Positions 14,281 through 23,634 of a stretch of DNA of 46,681 nt are shown one piece after another. The stretch's first letter is position 1; each line of letters starts with the position of its first letter. A program made the position numbers and the translations under genes. Location: contig JAFLDQ010000006.1 in assembly GCA_017302355.1 (NCBI GenBank), positions 1 to 46,681 on the forward strand. Reading direction: 5' to 3'. The notes under the pieces are model-generated. The model was not told the origin of the DNA, did not search any database, and saw only the letters and a list, made by a program, of their open reading frames with translations. This DNA is from Dechloromonas sp. (GTDB lineage: Bacteria; Pseudomonadota; Gammaproteobacteria; Burkholderiales; Rhodocyclaceae).

Positions 14281-14437
14281 GGTGCACCGGCGTATCGCCA
14301 AGCCTGGCCAACCCCCTGCTTCCCGCCGCTCGTCAGCGCACTTTCCCGACGGCTTGACGGCTGCCATCAGCGAGCCGCCGCACCTGTTGCAAGAATGCAA
14401 CAAACCCTCCGCGCGGCCCCCGTGGCCATCCCTCTCC

Positions 14438-14704
14438 TCAGGCGGGACCGGTGTGGTGATGCTCCATGTAGTGCTTCAGAACATTCTTGAGCACCGCGGC
14501 ATGTTCGGCATTGCCGGTATCCTGAGCATGCTTGATGTCGTCGACGATCATCCCCTTGATCCGCTTTTCGCCGGCTTCCGTATGGACAAGGTAGTTGCCC
14601 ATTTCCAGCGCCACCATTTCCGGGATGTGCTCGTGCTCCGCAATGGCGAGAATTTCTTCCTCGGTCAGTTCGGACAGTTCGATGCAGTCTTGCAGTGTCA
14701 ACAT
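14438..14704 (-). CDS. Small conserved protein of unknown function (88 aa)
   Basis: A highly acidic, mostly helical 88-residue protein (LTEEEILAIAEHEHIPEMVA, then KRIKGMIVDDIKHAQDTGNA, ending in a His-rich YMEHHHTG). It has no signal peptide or TM segment, and the ATG is preceded by AGGAAAGG. I believe related short proteins occur in other betaproteobacteria, but no function is known to me. It stands alone between queG (convergent) and a sulfurtransferase gene on the same strand 98 bp upstream. The 157 bp after queG contain only a small palindrome and no gene. Confidence 0.75.
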   Translation of the reverse strand: MLTLQDCIELSELTEEEILAIAEHEHIPEMVALEMGNYLVHTEAGEKRIKGMIVDDIKHAQDTGNAEHAAVLKNVLKHYMEHHHTGPA

Positions 14705-14801
14705 GGCTCACCTTTCCTCACTAGAATTGCCAATCGCATCATTTAGTCGCAAGCATCGGAGCGCCGCCTTGACCTGCGACAATGTTTGTCGAGAAATCCG
14801 G

Positions 14802-15650
14802 TCATCGGTCACCGGTCACGCAAGGCCGCCCTGGGTCGGCACACCATTCGCTCCACGAGCCGGCATAGAGACGCGATCCTGGCAAACCGGCGATTTCCAT
14901 GGCCAGCAGGTTGTGGCAGGCCGAAACCCCGGAACCGCACTGATGAACGACCTGTTCCGGCAGCGTGCCGGCGAGCACGGCGAGCCATTCGGCGCGCAAC
15001 TCGGCGGCCGGCTTGTAGCGCCCGTCGGCCCGGAGATTGTCGCGAAAAAAGCGGTTGACCGCGCCAGGGATGTGGCCGCCGACCGGGTCGATCGTTTCGT
15101 TCTCGCCACGGTAACGGTCGGGGCCGCGCGCATCGACCAGACGCATTCCCGGCGTCTCCAGACGCTCCAGCACGTCATCGGCGGTCACCGGCCCGGCCCC
15201 CTCGTTCACCTCGAAATCAACCCGCCCGGCGTTCGCCGGCAGCGCCGTCATCGCCCCGCCCGCCGCCTGCCACGCCTGCAGCCCGCCGTCGAGCAGGGCC
15301 ACGCGCTCATGGCCGAGCCAGCGCAGGAGCGCCCACAGGCGCCCGGCAATCATTCCCTGGGCGTCGTCGTACGCGACCACCTGGGTCCGCGGCCCGATGC
15401 CGATCTCGCCGAGGCGCGCCGCCAGGCGGTCGCGCCCCGGCCAGGGATGGCGACCGTTGCTGCCGGTCGGCGACCCCGAGAGATCGCGGTCGCAATGCAG
15501 GAAGACCGCCCCCGGAATATGGCCAGCGGCATGCGCCCGCTCGCCGTAGCCAACGTCGGACAACTGATGGCGCACATCGACGACCCGCCAGTCCGGGTCG
15601 CCGAGATGGCCGGCCAGCGTGGCGACATCGACCAGCGTCGTGAAGCTCAT
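14802..15650 (-). CDS. sseA: Sulfurtransferase, 3-mercaptopyruvate/thiosulfate type
   Basis: A 282-residue protein with two tandem rhodanese domains. The first (residues 1-140) is inactive, with DVRHQLSDVGYGERAHAAGHIPGA-like features; the second ends in the active loop CGSGVSA with Cys at about 238. The G-S-G-V loop composition fits 3-mercaptopyruvate sulfurtransferases more than thiosulfate-specific rhodaneses, but the substrate is not certain. It probably acts in cytosolic sulfur transfer or cyanide detoxification. The start ATG at 15650 overlaps the stop of the SpoIIAA-like gene (ATGA), so the two are co-translated. Confidence 0.88.
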   Translation of the reverse strand: MSFTTLVDVATLAGHLGDPDWRVVDVRHQLSDVGYGERAHAAGHIPGAVFLHCDRDLSGSPTGSNGRHPWPGRDRLAARLGEIGIGPRTQVVAYDDAQGMIAGRLWALLRWLGHERVALLDGGLQAWQAAGGAMTALPANAGRVDFEVNEGAGPVTADDVLERLETPGMRLVDARGPDRYRGENETIDPVGGHIPGAVNRFFRDNLRADGRYKPAAELRAEWLAVLAGTLPEQVVHQCGSGVSACHNLLAMEIAGLPGSRLYAGSWSEWCADPGRPCVTGDR

Positions 15651-15997
15651 TGCCCGGAATCCAGCCAGGAAACGGCGTCGTCGGCGTTGTCGAAGACCTC
15701 GACATCGGCGCTGACGAAGGTCTGCGACAGCCACGCGCTCCAGGTGACCCACTGACTGTCGGTGACCACCGCAACCCGCCTGAAGTCGTCGGCATGGGCG
15801 CGCGAGAACTTGATCTCCTCCCACGCGACATCGATGGTCAGGTCGGCCATCTGGCTGAGGTCGAAATAAAGGTCGACCGGCCCTTCGAACCTGACCTTGA
15901 AATTGACCACCTCCTCGAACTCCCGGTAATCGGCCAGCGTGAATTCGCCGAAGACGGAAACGCTGACACGCTGAGGTTGCTGGTCGATGACGATCAT
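15647..15997 (-). CDS. SpoIIAA-like (STAS-related) protein
   Basis: A 116-residue cytosolic protein with alternating strands and helices: RVSVSVFGEFTLADYREFEE, then VDLYFDLSQMADLTIDVAWEE, RRVAVVTDSQWVTWSAWLS and VEVFDNADDAVSWL. This pattern fits the SpoIIAA-like/STAS family found next to metabolic genes. Function unknown; some members bind lipids or nucleotides. It overlaps the sulfurtransferase start by 4 bp, suggesting a two-gene operon, and starts 30 bp after the DMT permease stop on the same strand. Confidence 0.75.
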   Translation of the reverse strand: MIVIDQQPQRVSVSVFGEFTLADYREFEEVVNFKVRFEGPVDLYFDLSQMADLTIDVAWEEIKFSRAHADDFRRVAVVTDSQWVTWSAWLSQTFVSADVEVFDNADDAVSWLDSGQ

Positions 15998-16027
15998 GGC
16001 GGATCTCCGGTGTTGTCTGCTGCCAGT

Positions 16028-16879
16028 TTAATCCTGTTCGCCGGGGCTGGCGCGGGAAAAATGCGTCGCCGCGATGCCCGACGCGACGATCAGCCCGATG
16101 GCCAGCCACGCCGAGGCGTCGAGCACCTCGCCCCAGAGCAGCGCGCCGAAGAGGCTCGAAAAGATCACAGTGCTGTAGGCGAGCGCCGCCGAGAGCAGCG
16201 TCTTGCCGCGCGTAAAGGCGCGCGTCATGGCCAGCTGGGCCAGCGTCGCGAAGAAGGCGACGCCGAGGAGAAGCAGGCCGCTGCGCAGGTCGACCGCATG
16301 CAGGTCGCTGAACGACAGCCAGAGCCCGGCGCAGATCGCGGAAACCAGCGAGAAATAGAAGACCGTGCGGGTTTCCGGTTCACCGCGGGCGCCGAGTTCG
16401 CGCACGCTGAAATAAGCCATTCCGGCCAGCACACCGGAAGCGAGCCCGATCAGCCCGGCGCCCAGCTGGTCGGCATGCAGGGTCGGCTTGAGCAGCAGCG
16501 CCACCCCGACGAGGCCGACTCCCAGCGCCCCGAGTATTCCGACGCCCAGGCGCATTCCGGCCAGCGCCAGGCAGATGGCGAGAAAGATGGCCGACGTGTA
16601 GTTGAGCGTCACCGCCGTCGCCAGCGGCAGCAGGGCAATGGCATGGAAATAGGCGAACAGCGCCGAGAATCCGACGATCCCGCGGCTGACTTGCCAGCGC
16701 CAGTGCGGGGTCGCCAGCCGCACCCCGCGCAGGCGCACCAGCCCGAACATCAGGAGCAGCGCGACGAAACTGCGATAGAAGGTGATCTCGACCGCCGAAT
16801 GCGTCTCCGCCGCCAGCTTGACGCAAACCCCCATGCTGGCAAAAAACAGGCTGGCGACCAGCATCCAGAGGGATTGCAT
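16028..16879 (-). CDS. DMT-superfamily (EamA) transporter
   Basis: A 283-residue integral membrane protein with ten predicted TM helices in two EamA repeats (first about 1-135, second about 145-280). Typical features are FASMGVCVKLAAE in TM1, ITFYRSFVALLLMF in TM2, and the second-repeat LAMTRAFTRGKTLLSAALAYSTVIFSSLFGALLWGE region. Such permeases export metabolites or amino acids; the substrate is not predictable. ATG 16879 was chosen because hydrophobic TM1 begins there; the open frame extends further upstream without coding character. Its 5' region faces xseB. Confidence 0.85.
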   Translation of the reverse strand: MQSLWMLVASLFFASMGVCVKLAAETHSAVEITFYRSFVALLLMFGLVRLRGVRLATPHWRWQVSRGIVGFSALFAYFHAIALLPLATAVTLNYTSAIFLAICLALAGMRLGVGILGALGVGLVGVALLLKPTLHADQLGAGLIGLASGVLAGMAYFSVRELGARGEPETRTVFYFSLVSAICAGLWLSFSDLHAVDLRSGLLLLGVAFFATLAQLAMTRAFTRGKTLLSAALAYSTVIFSSLFGALLWGEVLDASAWLAIGLIVASGIAATHFSRASPGEQD

Positions 16880-17017
16880 TGACGGGCGGCTCGGAAATGT
16901 CAGGACGGCGGATTTTACCGCGCCGCCCGGGGCAAGCGGCGAAGTTCCCGGTTCCACCCCGATCGGGCTTGCGGGACGCAGGCAGCCCTCGCCATGGTCG
17001 CGCGGCCTCCGCTCAAT

Positions 17018-17047
17018 TTGACCGCGGAGCCACTGATGGAGTATTTT
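17018..17047 (+). promoter_or_regulatory. Probable promoter of xseB-ispA-dxs
   Basis: TTGACC (17018-17023), 18-bp spacer, TATTTT (17042-17047), ending 26 bp before the xseB start. The remaining 140 bp up to the divergent DMT gene show nothing else clear. Confidence 0.5.
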
Positions 17048-17073
17048 TCCGTGTTTCCCCGAATCCGGTCGCC

Positions 17074-17313
17074 ATGGATCACGCCCCCGCCACCGACATG
17101 AAATTCGAGACCGCCCTCGCCGAGCTCGAAGCCATCGTCCACAGCATGGAAGACGGCAAGCTCGAGCTCGAAGCGTCGATTGCCGCCTATCGCCGTGGAA
17201 TGGAGCTGATGAAGCACTGCCAGGCGCAGCTGGCCGATGCCGAGCAGCAGGTTCGCATCCTTGAAAATGGCCAGTTCAAGGACGTCGACCCCGACAGTCT
17301 GGACGCTCGGTGA
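17074..17313 (+). CDS. xseB: Exodeoxyribonuclease VII small subunit
   Basis: A 79-residue helical protein with the family pattern KFETALAELEAIVHSMEDGKLELEASIAAYRRG followed by LADAEQQVRIL. It pairs with XseA to degrade single-stranded DNA; XseA is not in the window. ATG 17074 gives a typical length, although ATG 17098 (MKFETA) is also possible. The stop overlaps the ispA start (GTGA at 17310-17313), the conserved xseB-ispA-dxs arrangement. Confidence 0.92.
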   Translation: MDHAPATDMKFETALAELEAIVHSMEDGKLELEASIAAYRRGMELMKHCQAQLADAEQQVRILENGQFKDVDPDSLDAR

Positions 17314-18203
17314 GCGCCCCCGCCATCGCCGACTGGATGGCGGCCACGCAGGCCCATGTCGAAGCGGCGCTGAGCCGTTTCCTCCCCCCCGCCGACAGCA
17401 TTCCCGCCCGCCTGCACGACGCCATGCGCTATGCGACGCTGGGCGGCGGCAAGCGTATCCGCCCGCTGCTCGTCTGGGCAGCCGGCGAACTGACCGGAGC
17501 CGCCCCGGAGAGGCTGGACCGCATCGGCTGCGCGGTCGAGCTGATCCACGCCTACTCGCTGGTGCACGACGACCTCCCGTGCATGGACGACGACGTGCTG
17601 CGCCGCGGCCGCCCGACCTGTCACGTCGAGTTCGACGAAGCGACCGCCCTGCTCGTCGGTGACAGCCTGCAAACCCTGGCCTTCGAGCTGCTCGCCGGCG
17701 AGCCTGCCGGCGACCCGGCGCGCCAGATCGAAATGATCGCCCTGCTGGCCCGCGCCAGCGGTTCGCGCGGCATGGCCGGCGGCCAGGCGATCGACCTCGC
17801 GGCGGTCGGCCAGGAACTCGATCAGCCGCAACTGGAACTGATGCACGCGCTCAAGACCGGCGCCCTGATCCGCGCCGCCATCCTGCTCGGCGCCCTCGCC
17901 GGCCATCCGCCAAGCGCCGACGAGCGCGGCAATCTCGACCGTTTCGCCAAACGCGCCGGCCTCATGTTCCAGGTGGTCGACGACATTCTCGACTGCACGG
18001 CGAGCACCGCCACGCTCGGCAAGACCGCCGGCAAGGACGATGCCGCCGAGAAGCCGACCTATGTCCGCCTGCTCGGTCTCGACGCCGCCCGCAGCTATGC
18101 CGGGGAACTGCGGGCCGATGCGCTCGCCGCCCTCGCCATCTTCGGCAAGCGCGCCACCCGCCTGAGCGAACTGGCGGACTTCATCTGTCACCGGCAATTC
18201 TGA
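17310..18203 (+). CDS. ispA: Farnesyl diphosphate synthase (polyprenyl synthetase)
   Basis: A 297-residue trans-prenyltransferase that builds FPP from DMAPP/GPP and IPP for quinones, undecaprenol and other isoprenoids. The first aspartate-rich motif is [10 protein letters not shown] (86-95), the second VVDDILD (about 222-228); LGGGKRIRP and GGQAIDL are also present. The chain-length-determining residues before the first motif fit a short-chain FPP synthase. The start is GTG 17310, overlapping the xseB stop. Downstream dxs begins 8 bp after its stop. Confidence 0.95.
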   Translation: MSAPAIADWMAATQAHVEAALSRFLPPADSIPARLHDAMRYATLGGGKRIRPLLVWAAGELTGAAPERLDRIGCAVELIHAYSLVHDDLPCMDDDVLRRGRPTCHVEFDEATALLVGDSLQTLAFELLAGEPAGDPARQIEMIALLARASGSRGMAGGQAIDLAAVGQELDQPQLELMHALKTGALIRAAILLGALAGHPPSADERGNLDRFAKRAGLMFQVVDDILDCTASTATLGKTAGKDDAAEKPTYVRLLGLDAARSYAGELRADALAALAIFGKRATRLSELADFICHRQF

Positions 18204-18211
18204 ATCCCGAA

Positions 18212-20068
18212 ATGAGCGCCTTCTCCCTGCTGGACAAGATCAAAAGCCCGGCCGACCTGCGCCGCCTGGAGCGCAAGCAGCTGCCGCAACTGGCGACGGA
18301 ACTGCGCGCCTTCCTGATCGACTCGGTGGCGCAGACCGGCGGCCACCTGTCGTCCAATCTGGGCACCGTCGAACTGACCATCGCCCTGCACACCGTCTTC
18401 GATACGCCGGAAGACCGGCTGGTCTGGGACGTCGGCCATCAGTGCTATGCGCACAAGATCCTTACCGGGCGCCGCGCCGGGATGAGCCGGCTGCGCATGC
18501 AGGGCGGCGTTTCCGGCTTTCCCAAGCGCAGCGAGAGCCCGCATGACACCTTCGGCGTCGGTCACTCGTCGACGTCGATCTCGGCCGCGCTGGGCATGGC
18601 CCTGGCCGCAAGGCAGAAAGGCGAGGAGCACAAGGCGATCGCCATCATCGGCGATGGCGCGATGTCGGCCGGCATGGCCTTCGAGGCGCTCAACAATGCC
18701 GGTGTCGCCGACGCCGACATGCTGGTCATCCTCAATGACAACGAGATGTCGATCTCGCCGCCGGTCGGCGCGTTGAACAATATCCTGACCCGCCTGACCT
18801 CGAGCAGGACCTTCAACGCCGCCCGCGAGGCCGGCCGCCACATGCTCGGCTTCGCGCCGCCGTTGCTCGAACTGGCGCGGCGCGCCGAGGAGCACGTCAA
18901 GGGAATGATCGCCCCCGGCACGCTGTTCGAGGAATTCGGCTTCCAGTATTACGGCCCGATCGACGGCCACGACCTCGACGCCCTGATTCCGACGCTGGAG
19001 AACCTGCGCGACCTCAAGGGTCCCAAGTTCCTCCACGTCATCACCAAGAAGGGCCAGGGCTACAAGTTGGCCGAGGCCGACCCCATCCTCTACCACGGCG
19101 TCTCGAAGTTCGCCCCGGGCGAAGGGATCCAGTCGGCCAAGGGCCCCGGCAAGCTGACCTATACCCAGGTCTTCGGCGACTGGCTGTGCGACATGGCCAG
19201 GGCGGATTCGCGCCTCGTCGGCATCACCCCGGCGATGCGCGAAGGTTCCGGTCTGGTGCGCTTCGCCTGCGAGCACCCGGACCGCTACTTCGATGTCGGC
19301 ATCGCCGAGCAGCACGCCGTGACCTTCGCCGCCGGCCTCGCCTGCGAGGGACTGAAGCCGGTGGTCGCCATCTACTCGACCTTCCTGCAGCGCGCCTACG
19401 ACCAGCTGATCCACGACGTCGCGCTGCAGAATCTTCCCGTCGTCTTCGCGGTCGACCGCGGCGGCCTGGTCGGCGCCGACGGGCCGACGCACCACGGGAC
19501 CTTCGATCTTTCCTTCGTCACCTGCATCCCGAACATGGTGGTCATGACCCCGGCCGGCGAGGCCGAGTGCCGCCGCATGCTGTCGACCGCCTATGCGCTG
19601 GACTGCCCGAGCATGGTTCGCTACCCGCGTGGCGGCGGCATGGGTACGGTCCCGGAAGCGAACCTCGACACCCTGCCGCTGGGCAGGGGCGAGATCATCC
19701 GCCGCGGCTCGGGCGTCGCCCTGCTCGCCTTCGGCAGCCTGGTTGCCGCAGCCCTCGCCGCCGGCGAGGAGCTTGACGCCACCGTCATCAACATGCGCTT
19801 CGTCAAGCCGATCGATGCCGAACTGATCGTCGAACTGGCCGGGAACCATTCGCTGCTGGTCAGCGTCGAAGAGAACGCCGTGATCGGCGGCGCGGGTTCG
19901 GAGGTCGGACGTGTCCTGACGGAACATTGCCTCGACGTGCCGCTCATCCGCCTCGGACTGCCCGACCGCTTCATCGACCATGGCGAGCAGGGACAACTTC
20001 TCGCCGAACTCGGCCTGGACAAGGACGGCATCCTGCGCGCCATACGGGCGCGAGGCCATACACCATAG
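18212..20068 (+). CDS. dxs: 1-deoxy-D-xylulose-5-phosphate synthase
   Basis: A 618-residue thiamine-diphosphate enzyme joining pyruvate and glyceraldehyde 3-phosphate, the entry and flux-controlling step of the MEP pathway. Seen: [11 protein letters not shown], the TPP motif GDGAMSAG through LNDNEMSIS, the transketolase-like [17 protein letters not shown] with the catalytic Glu, and the C-terminal [15 protein letters not shown]. Length is typical. It lies in the xseB-ispA-dxs operon, so the first step (dxs) and prenyl elongation (ispA) are co-expressed, while ispH lies 14 kb away. Confidence 0.97.
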   Translation: MSAFSLLDKIKSPADLRRLERKQLPQLATELRAFLIDSVAQTGGHLSSNLGTVELTIALHTVFDTPEDRLVWDVGHQCYAHKILTGRRAGMSRLRMQGGVSGFPKRSESPHDTFGVGHSSTSISAALGMALAARQKGEEHKAIAIIGDGAMSAGMAFEALNNAGVADADMLVILNDNEMSISPPVGALNNILTRLTSSRTFNAAREAGRHMLGFAPPLLELARRAEEHVKGMIAPGTLFEEFGFQYYGPIDGHDLDALIPTLENLRDLKGPKFLHVITKKGQGYKLAEADPILYHGVSKFAPGEGIQSAKGPGKLTYTQVFGDWLCDMARADSRLVGITPAMREGSGLVRFACEHPDRYFDVGIAEQHAVTFAAGLACEGLKPVVAIYSTFLQRAYDQLIHDVALQNLPVVFAVDRGGLVGADGPTHHGTFDLSFVTCIPNMVVMTPAGEAECRRMLSTAYALDCPSMVRYPRGGGMGTVPEANLDTLPLGRGEIIRRGSGVALLAFGSLVAAALAAGEELDATVINMRFVKPIDAELIVELAGNHSLLVSVEENAVIGGAGSEVGRVLTEHCLDVPLIRLGLPDRFIDHGEQGQLLAELGLDKDGILRAIRARGHTP

Positions 20069-20085
20069 AAGCGACGGCACCGTTG

Positions 20086-20886
20086 ATGAACACTCCCCAT
20101 TTCCCGATCCCCGACGTCCAGAGTTCGGCCGACACGCGCCGCATCGCCATCAACAAGGTGGGCATCAAGGCCATCCGCCACCCGGTCAGGGTGCGGGACA
20201 AGTCAGCCGGCAGTCAGCACACCATCGCTGTCTTCAACATGTACGTCGGGCTGCCGCACAACTTCAAGGGCACCCACATGTCGCGCTTCGTGGAGATCCT
20301 GAACAGCCACGAACGCGAGATTTCGGTCGAGAACTTCCCGGTCATGCTGCGCGACATGGTCGTCAAGCTGGAAGCCGAAACCGGTCACATCGAGATGAAT
20401 TTTCCCTACTTCATCAACAAGACCGCCCCGGTTTCCGGCGTCCAGAGCCTGATGGACTACGACGTCACCTTCATCGGCGACATCTGCCACGGCGAGATCG
20501 CCACCTCGGTCAAGGTCGTCGTCCCGGTGACCAGCCTGTGCCCGTGCTCGAAGAAGATCTCCGAGCGCGGCGCGCACAACCAGCGGTCGCACGTCACCGT
20601 CACCGCCCGCACCAACGACTTCGTGTGGATCGAGGAAATCGTGCAACTGGTCGAGACGGAAGCCTCGTGCGAGTTGTTCGGCCTGCTCAAGCGCCCGGAC
20701 GAGAAATTTGTCACCGAACGCGCCTATGACAATCCCAAGTTCGTCGAGGACATGGTTCGCGACGTCGCCGCGCGTCTCAACGCTGAAGCGCGCATCGACG
20801 CCTACGTCGTCGAGTCGGAGAACTTCGAGTCGATCCACAACCATTCGGCGTACGCACTGATCGAACGCGACAAGACGCAAGATTGA
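20086..20886 (+). CDS. folE2: GTP cyclohydrolase I, type IB (FolE2)
   Basis: A 266-residue protein of the FolE2 family, which opens GTP to 7,8-dihydroneopterin triphosphate, the first step of folate and queuosine synthesis. The catalytic/metal site CPC is at 152-154 ([11 protein letters not shown]), followed by GAHNQRSHV, and the C-terminus ends in [13 protein letters not shown]. FolE2 can use metals other than zinc, and in some bacteria it is zinc-limitation induced; no Zur box was recognised here. It starts 17 bp after dxs and is probably in the same transcript, followed by a hairpin terminator. Confidence 0.95.
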   Translation: MNTPHFPIPDVQSSADTRRIAINKVGIKAIRHPVRVRDKSAGSQHTIAVFNMYVGLPHNFKGTHMSRFVEILNSHEREISVENFPVMLRDMVVKLEAETGHIEMNFPYFINKTAPVSGVQSLMDYDVTFIGDICHGEIATSVKVVVPVTSLCPCSKKISERGAHNQRSHVTVTARTNDFVWIEEIVQLVETEASCELFGLLKRPDEKFVTERAYDNPKFVEDMVRDVAARLNAEARIDAYVVESENFESIHNHSAYALIERDKTQD

Positions 20887-20890
20887 ACCG

Positions 20891-20910
20891 GCCTGTTGCG
20901 GTCGACGCCA
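20891..20910 (+). repeat. Left copy of a 20-bp direct repeat
   Basis: GCCTGTTGCGGTCGACGCCA occurs here and, with one mismatch, at 22380-22399. Each copy is followed by an A-rich stretch and then a GC hairpin. The two copies bound a 1.5-kb lower-GC block of three genes. Confidence 0.7.
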
Positions 20911-20940
20911 GATTCAAGGCAAAAACCAAGAAAACGCAGA

Positions 20941-20964
20941 AAAGGGTGCCGAAGCGCCCTTTTC
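20941..20964 (+). terminator. Hairpin terminator after folE2
   Basis: AAAAGGGTGC, loop CGAA, GCGCCCTTTT: a 10-bp stem (one T-G pair) flanked by A and T runs, usable in both directions, 55 bp after the folE2 stop and just after the small lipoprotein gene on the other strand. Confidence 0.65.
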
Positions 20965-20975
20965 ACCAGTGGTCG

Positions 20976-21254
20976 TCACAACCATTCGCCACGTCTATTG
21001 ATGAATCCCCACCGTCCATTCATCCTGACAGCCGCTTTTCCATTCGAAAACCCCTTGGCGTCTTCAAATTTCGCCGGGATCACCCATACCTGTTGTTCGT
21101 TAACGAACCCCCAACGTCCGTTGCTTGCCTGCACGGCAGCCAGCCCTTCGCTGTAAGAACGGACATTCTGGTACTTGGGGCCGGCCGATTGGCAACCGCC
21201 AACAGTCACCACGAATAAGGAGAGCGCAACGGATATTACAAACGACTTCAACAT
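20976..21254 (-). CDS. Small lipoprotein with WG repeats
   Basis: A 92-residue protein with a lipoprotein signal (hydrophobic 5-18, lipobox VGG-C21) followed by about one and a half WG repeats: GRWGFVNEQQVWVIPAKFEDA and NGRWGFINRRGEWL. WG (KWG leptospira-type) repeats form beta-propeller-like surfaces, but proteins with so few repeats have no known role. It ends abruptly in mid-repeat (GEWL), 66 bp from the direct repeat, so it may be a truncated form of a longer protein. AT-richer than the surroundings. Confidence 0.7.
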   Translation of the reverse strand: MLKSFVISVALSLFVVTVGGCQSAGPKYQNVRSYSEGLAAVQASNGRWGFVNEQQVWVIPAKFEDAKGFSNGKAAVRMNGRWGFINRRGEWL

Positions 21255-21301
21255 AAAATCTTCCTCACAATACAGAAACCCGACAACGACGAGCAGTCAG
21301 G

Positions 21302-21850
21302 CTATTTCCTTGGCGGCATCACCTTCTTCTCGGCCAGCTTCCAGTTCCCCTTCTCGTCCAACTTCAGGGTGAAGCGCACCACAATCGACGGGCAACAGTT
21401 GGAGTCTTCCGGCCCGTACTCCAATCCTTCGAGAATCATCGAATCGCGGGTATTTCCCACAATTCGGCTGACATATCGCACCGGGCTATCAAATTGAATG
21501 ACCGGCGAAGATTGAAGCGGATCGACAATATACGAATCGCCAGCGCCAATCGTGACGATAGATACGTGCGTTCCATTCGTCCCAGAGCCGCCCGCACAGC
21601 CAATATCTCCTCCCCACAATACGGCGTACATCGCATCCGGCCGACCATAAAATGTCTTCCAGGGAACCAAGGCCGCAATATCCTTCGCGCCAATCTTGCC
21701 CTCATCAGCGCAGGCAATCGCGTCCTTGTAACTCGTGGCCGCCTTGATGACTTGCCTGGTGATTTCCTGAACCGGCGGCACACTCTGAGCAAAACAACTC
21801 GACCCCATGCCAAGTAACATCGCGGCGATTACGACAACCCGATTTTTCAT
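21302..21850 (-). CDS. Exported protein of unknown function
   Basis: A 182-residue protein with a cleavable signal peptide (MKNRVVVIAAMLLGMGSSCFAQS) and mature cysteines in ACADEG, DIGCAGGSG and DSNCCPS that could form disulfides. The middle contains VSIVTIGAGDSYIVDPL and SPVRYVSRIVGN, then a strand-rich FTLKLDEKGNWKLAEKK end. No family was recognised. ATG 21850 is preceded by GGGAG at good spacing; an upstream ATG at 21952 would add 34 residues with a second hydrophobic stretch and is less likely. It lies in the repeat-bounded insert. Confidence 0.7.
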   Translation of the reverse strand: MKNRVVVIAAMLLGMGSSCFAQSVPPVQEITRQVIKAATSYKDAIACADEGKIGAKDIAALVPWKTFYGRPDAMYAVLWGGDIGCAGGSGTNGTHVSIVTIGAGDSYIVDPLQSSPVIQFDSPVRYVSRIVGNTRDSMILEGLEYGPEDSNCCPSIVVRFTLKLDEKGNWKLAEKKVMPPRK

Positions 21851-21993
21851 GCACGAATCTCCCGAATTAGCGTGGACAGACAGCAGTCCGCAGCACACAT
21901 ATAGACACAATATGACCAGTAAATTCAACTTTTTGAATTCTGTCAGAATCACTCCATAAAAACAACCATGAATGACCTATTCAGGCCACATTC

Positions 21994-22344
21994 ATGGTTG
22001 ATACACTCTCCGACATACCCCTCCCCAAGCGCTTGGGGAAAAATCTAGCCAGAACCCGGAAGACCAGAGGCTGGACGCAGGCCACCTTGGCCGAGCGCCT
22101 GGGAATGGAACCGGAATCGATCTCGCGCTTCGAGCGCGGGGCAACGCTGCCGTCACTGGCAACCCTTGAGCAAATTGCCGCGTTCCTTGATACCAGCATT
22201 GCCGACCTGCTGGCTGAATATCCCGATACGGCCTATGCGGAAGCCCAGCGTATCTCAGCCCTAATGGCAGACTTGGAACCCGATGCCCGCGCAAGCGTGT
22301 TAAGCATCGTCAAGACCGTTTGCGCCACGCTAAGGCGTCGCTAG
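21994..22344 (+). CDS. XRE-family transcriptional regulator
   Basis: A 116-residue protein with an N-terminal helix-turn-helix (about residues 12-70): LGKNLARTRKTRGWTQATLA, RLGMEPESISRFERG, then LATLEQIAAFLDTSIADLL. The C-terminal 40 residues (DLEPDARASVLSIVKTVC) form a short helical tail. It is divergent from the exported-protein gene in the repeat-bounded insert and may regulate it or itself. It resembles phage or island regulators of the Cro/CI type. Confidence 0.82.
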   Translation: MVDTLSDIPLPKRLGKNLARTRKTRGWTQATLAERLGMEPESISRFERGATLPSLATLEQIAAFLDTSIADLLAEYPDTAYAEAQRISALMADLEPDARASVLSIVKTVCATLRRR

Positions 22345-22379
22345 CCTCGATCGCGCCACGAAACCGGTGACTGACTTCA

Positions 22380-22399
22380 GCCTGTTGCGGTCGACACCA
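22380..22399 (+). repeat. Right copy of the 20-bp direct repeat
   Basis: GCCTGTTGCGGTCGACACCA matches the copy at 20891-20910 with one mismatch. It lies just after the XRE gene and before the terminator hairpin of the rplS operon. Confidence 0.7.
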
Positions 22400-22418
22400 A
22401 AAAGAGGGCGAAAATGAC

Positions 22419-22442
22419 AACGGGGCGCCGCAGCGCCCCGTT
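22419..22442 (-). terminator. Terminator of the rpsP-rimM-trmD-rplS operon
   Basis: AACGGGGCGC, loop CGCA, GCGCCCCGTT: a perfect 10-bp stem about 24 bp beyond the rplS stop. On the minus strand it is followed by a moderately T-rich stretch. Confidence 0.65.
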
Positions 22443-22465
22443 TGCTTGTGCCCTCCGGAAACCGC

Positions 22466-22843
22466 TCAGGCAGCCGTCCGGGGAGCCTTGCGGACCAGCT
22501 TTTCCTTGATCCGCGCCGATTTGCCGGAACGCTCGCGCAGGTAGTAGAGCTTGGCGCGACGGACATCGCCACGTCGCTTGACCTCAATGGCCGCGACCAG
22601 TGGCGAATAGGTCTGGAAGGTCCGCTCGACGCCTTCGCCGGAAGAAATTTTGCGGACGATGAAGGAGGAATTCAGGCCGCGGTTACGCTTGGCGATGACG
22701 ACGCCTTCGTACGCCTGCAGACGCTCGCGCGTGCCTTCCTTGACCTTGACCTGGATGACGACGGTGTCGCCTGGCGCGAATTCGGGAATGGTCTTGCCCA
22801 GCCGGGCAATTTCTTCTTGTTCCAGTTGTTGAATCAGGTTCAT
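22466..22843 (-). CDS. rplS: 50S ribosomal protein L19
   Basis: A 125-residue L19 located at the 30S-50S interface. Typical sequence: [12 protein letters not shown] at the start, [38 protein letters not shown] and [19 protein letters not shown] at the end. It is the last gene of the rpsP-rimM-trmD-rplS operon, 26 bp after trmD, followed by a hairpin terminator. Confidence 0.98.
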   Translation of the reverse strand: MNLIQQLEQEEIARLGKTIPEFAPGDTVVIQVKVKEGTRERLQAYEGVVIAKRNRGLNSSFIVRKISSGEGVERTFQTYSPLVAAIEVKRRGDVRRAKLYYLRERSGKSARIKEKLVRKAPRTAA

Positions 22844-22869
22844 GTGAGATCCTTGAAAATTATGAACAT

Positions 22870-23634
22870 CTACTCACCGCATTGCTCCTCGCCGGCGATT
22901 TCGGTGAGGAGTTGCGCTTCTTCCGCGGTCAACCCGCGGTGCGCCAGCAAATCCGGCCGGCGCTTCCGGGTCCGCGCCAGCGACTGTTTCAGCCGCCAGC
23001 GGCGAATTCTCTTGTGGTCGCCGGACATCAGCACTTCCGGCACTGCCTGACCTTCGTACACTTCGGGCCGCGTGTAGTGCGGACATTCCAGCAGCCCGGC
23101 TGCAAACGAATCCTCCACCGCCGAAGCGGCATCCCCCAACACCCCCGGCAACTGACGGACGACGGCATCGATCAACACCATCGCCGGCAACTCGCCGCCG
23201 GAGAGAACGAAATCTCCGATCGAAATTTCTTCATCGACACAGCGCTCGATCAGCCGCTCGTCGATTCCTTCATAACGACCGCAAAGCAGGATCAAGCCCT
23301 CTTCGCCGGTCGCCAGCTGCATGACCCGCTGATGCGTCAGCGGCGCGCCCTGCGGCGTCAGGCAGATGACCCGGCTGTTCGCCAGTCCCGCCGCACGCTG
23401 TCCTGCCTGCGCGGCGGCGATCGCCTTTTCCAGCGGGCCCGGCTGCATCACCATGCCCGGCCCGCCACCGAAGGGGCGATCATCGACCCGGCCCCAGGCA
23501 TTCCCGGCGAAATCGCGCGGATTCCACGCCTGCAACACCCAGCGCTTCTCTTCCAGCGCCCGGCGGGTTACGCCGTTTTGCGTCACCGCGGCGAACATCT
23601 CCGGGAAAATGGTAACGCAGTCGAACCGGATCAC
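22870..23634 (-). CDS. trmD: tRNA (guanine-N1)-methyltransferase
   Basis: A 254-residue SPOUT-fold enzyme making m1G37 in tRNAs with G36, which prevents +1 frameshifting. Knot motifs are visible: [17 protein letters not shown] and [17 protein letters not shown], with [15 protein letters not shown] and [13 protein letters not shown] 23634 is taken as start because it overlaps the rimM stop (GTGA) and gives the usual [13 protein letters not shown] beginning; a GTG at 23649 would add five atypical residues. Confidence 0.96.
   Translation of the reverse strand: MIRFDCVTIFPEMFAAVTQNGVTRRALEEKRWVLQAWNPRDFAGNAWGRVDDRPFGGGPGMVMQPGPLEKAIAAAQAGQRAAGLANSRVICLTPQGAPLTHQRVMQLATGEEGLILLCGRYEGIDERLIERCVDEEISIGDFVLSGGELPAMVLIDAVVRQLPGVLGDAASAVEDSFAAGLLECPHYTRPEVYEGQAVPEVLMSGDHKRIRRWRLKQSLARTRKRRPDLLAHRGLTAEEAQLLTEIAGEEQCGE

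Noticed and set aside
14385..14402. Palindrome TGTTGCA-AGAA-TGCAACA
   Set aside because: Looks related to the operator-like palindrome at 11292, but the half-site spacing is different (6 instead of 3) and there is no promoter or T-tract nearby.
18188..20080. A 630-codon minus-strand open frame
   Set aside because: Antisense to dxs; no domain or start context.
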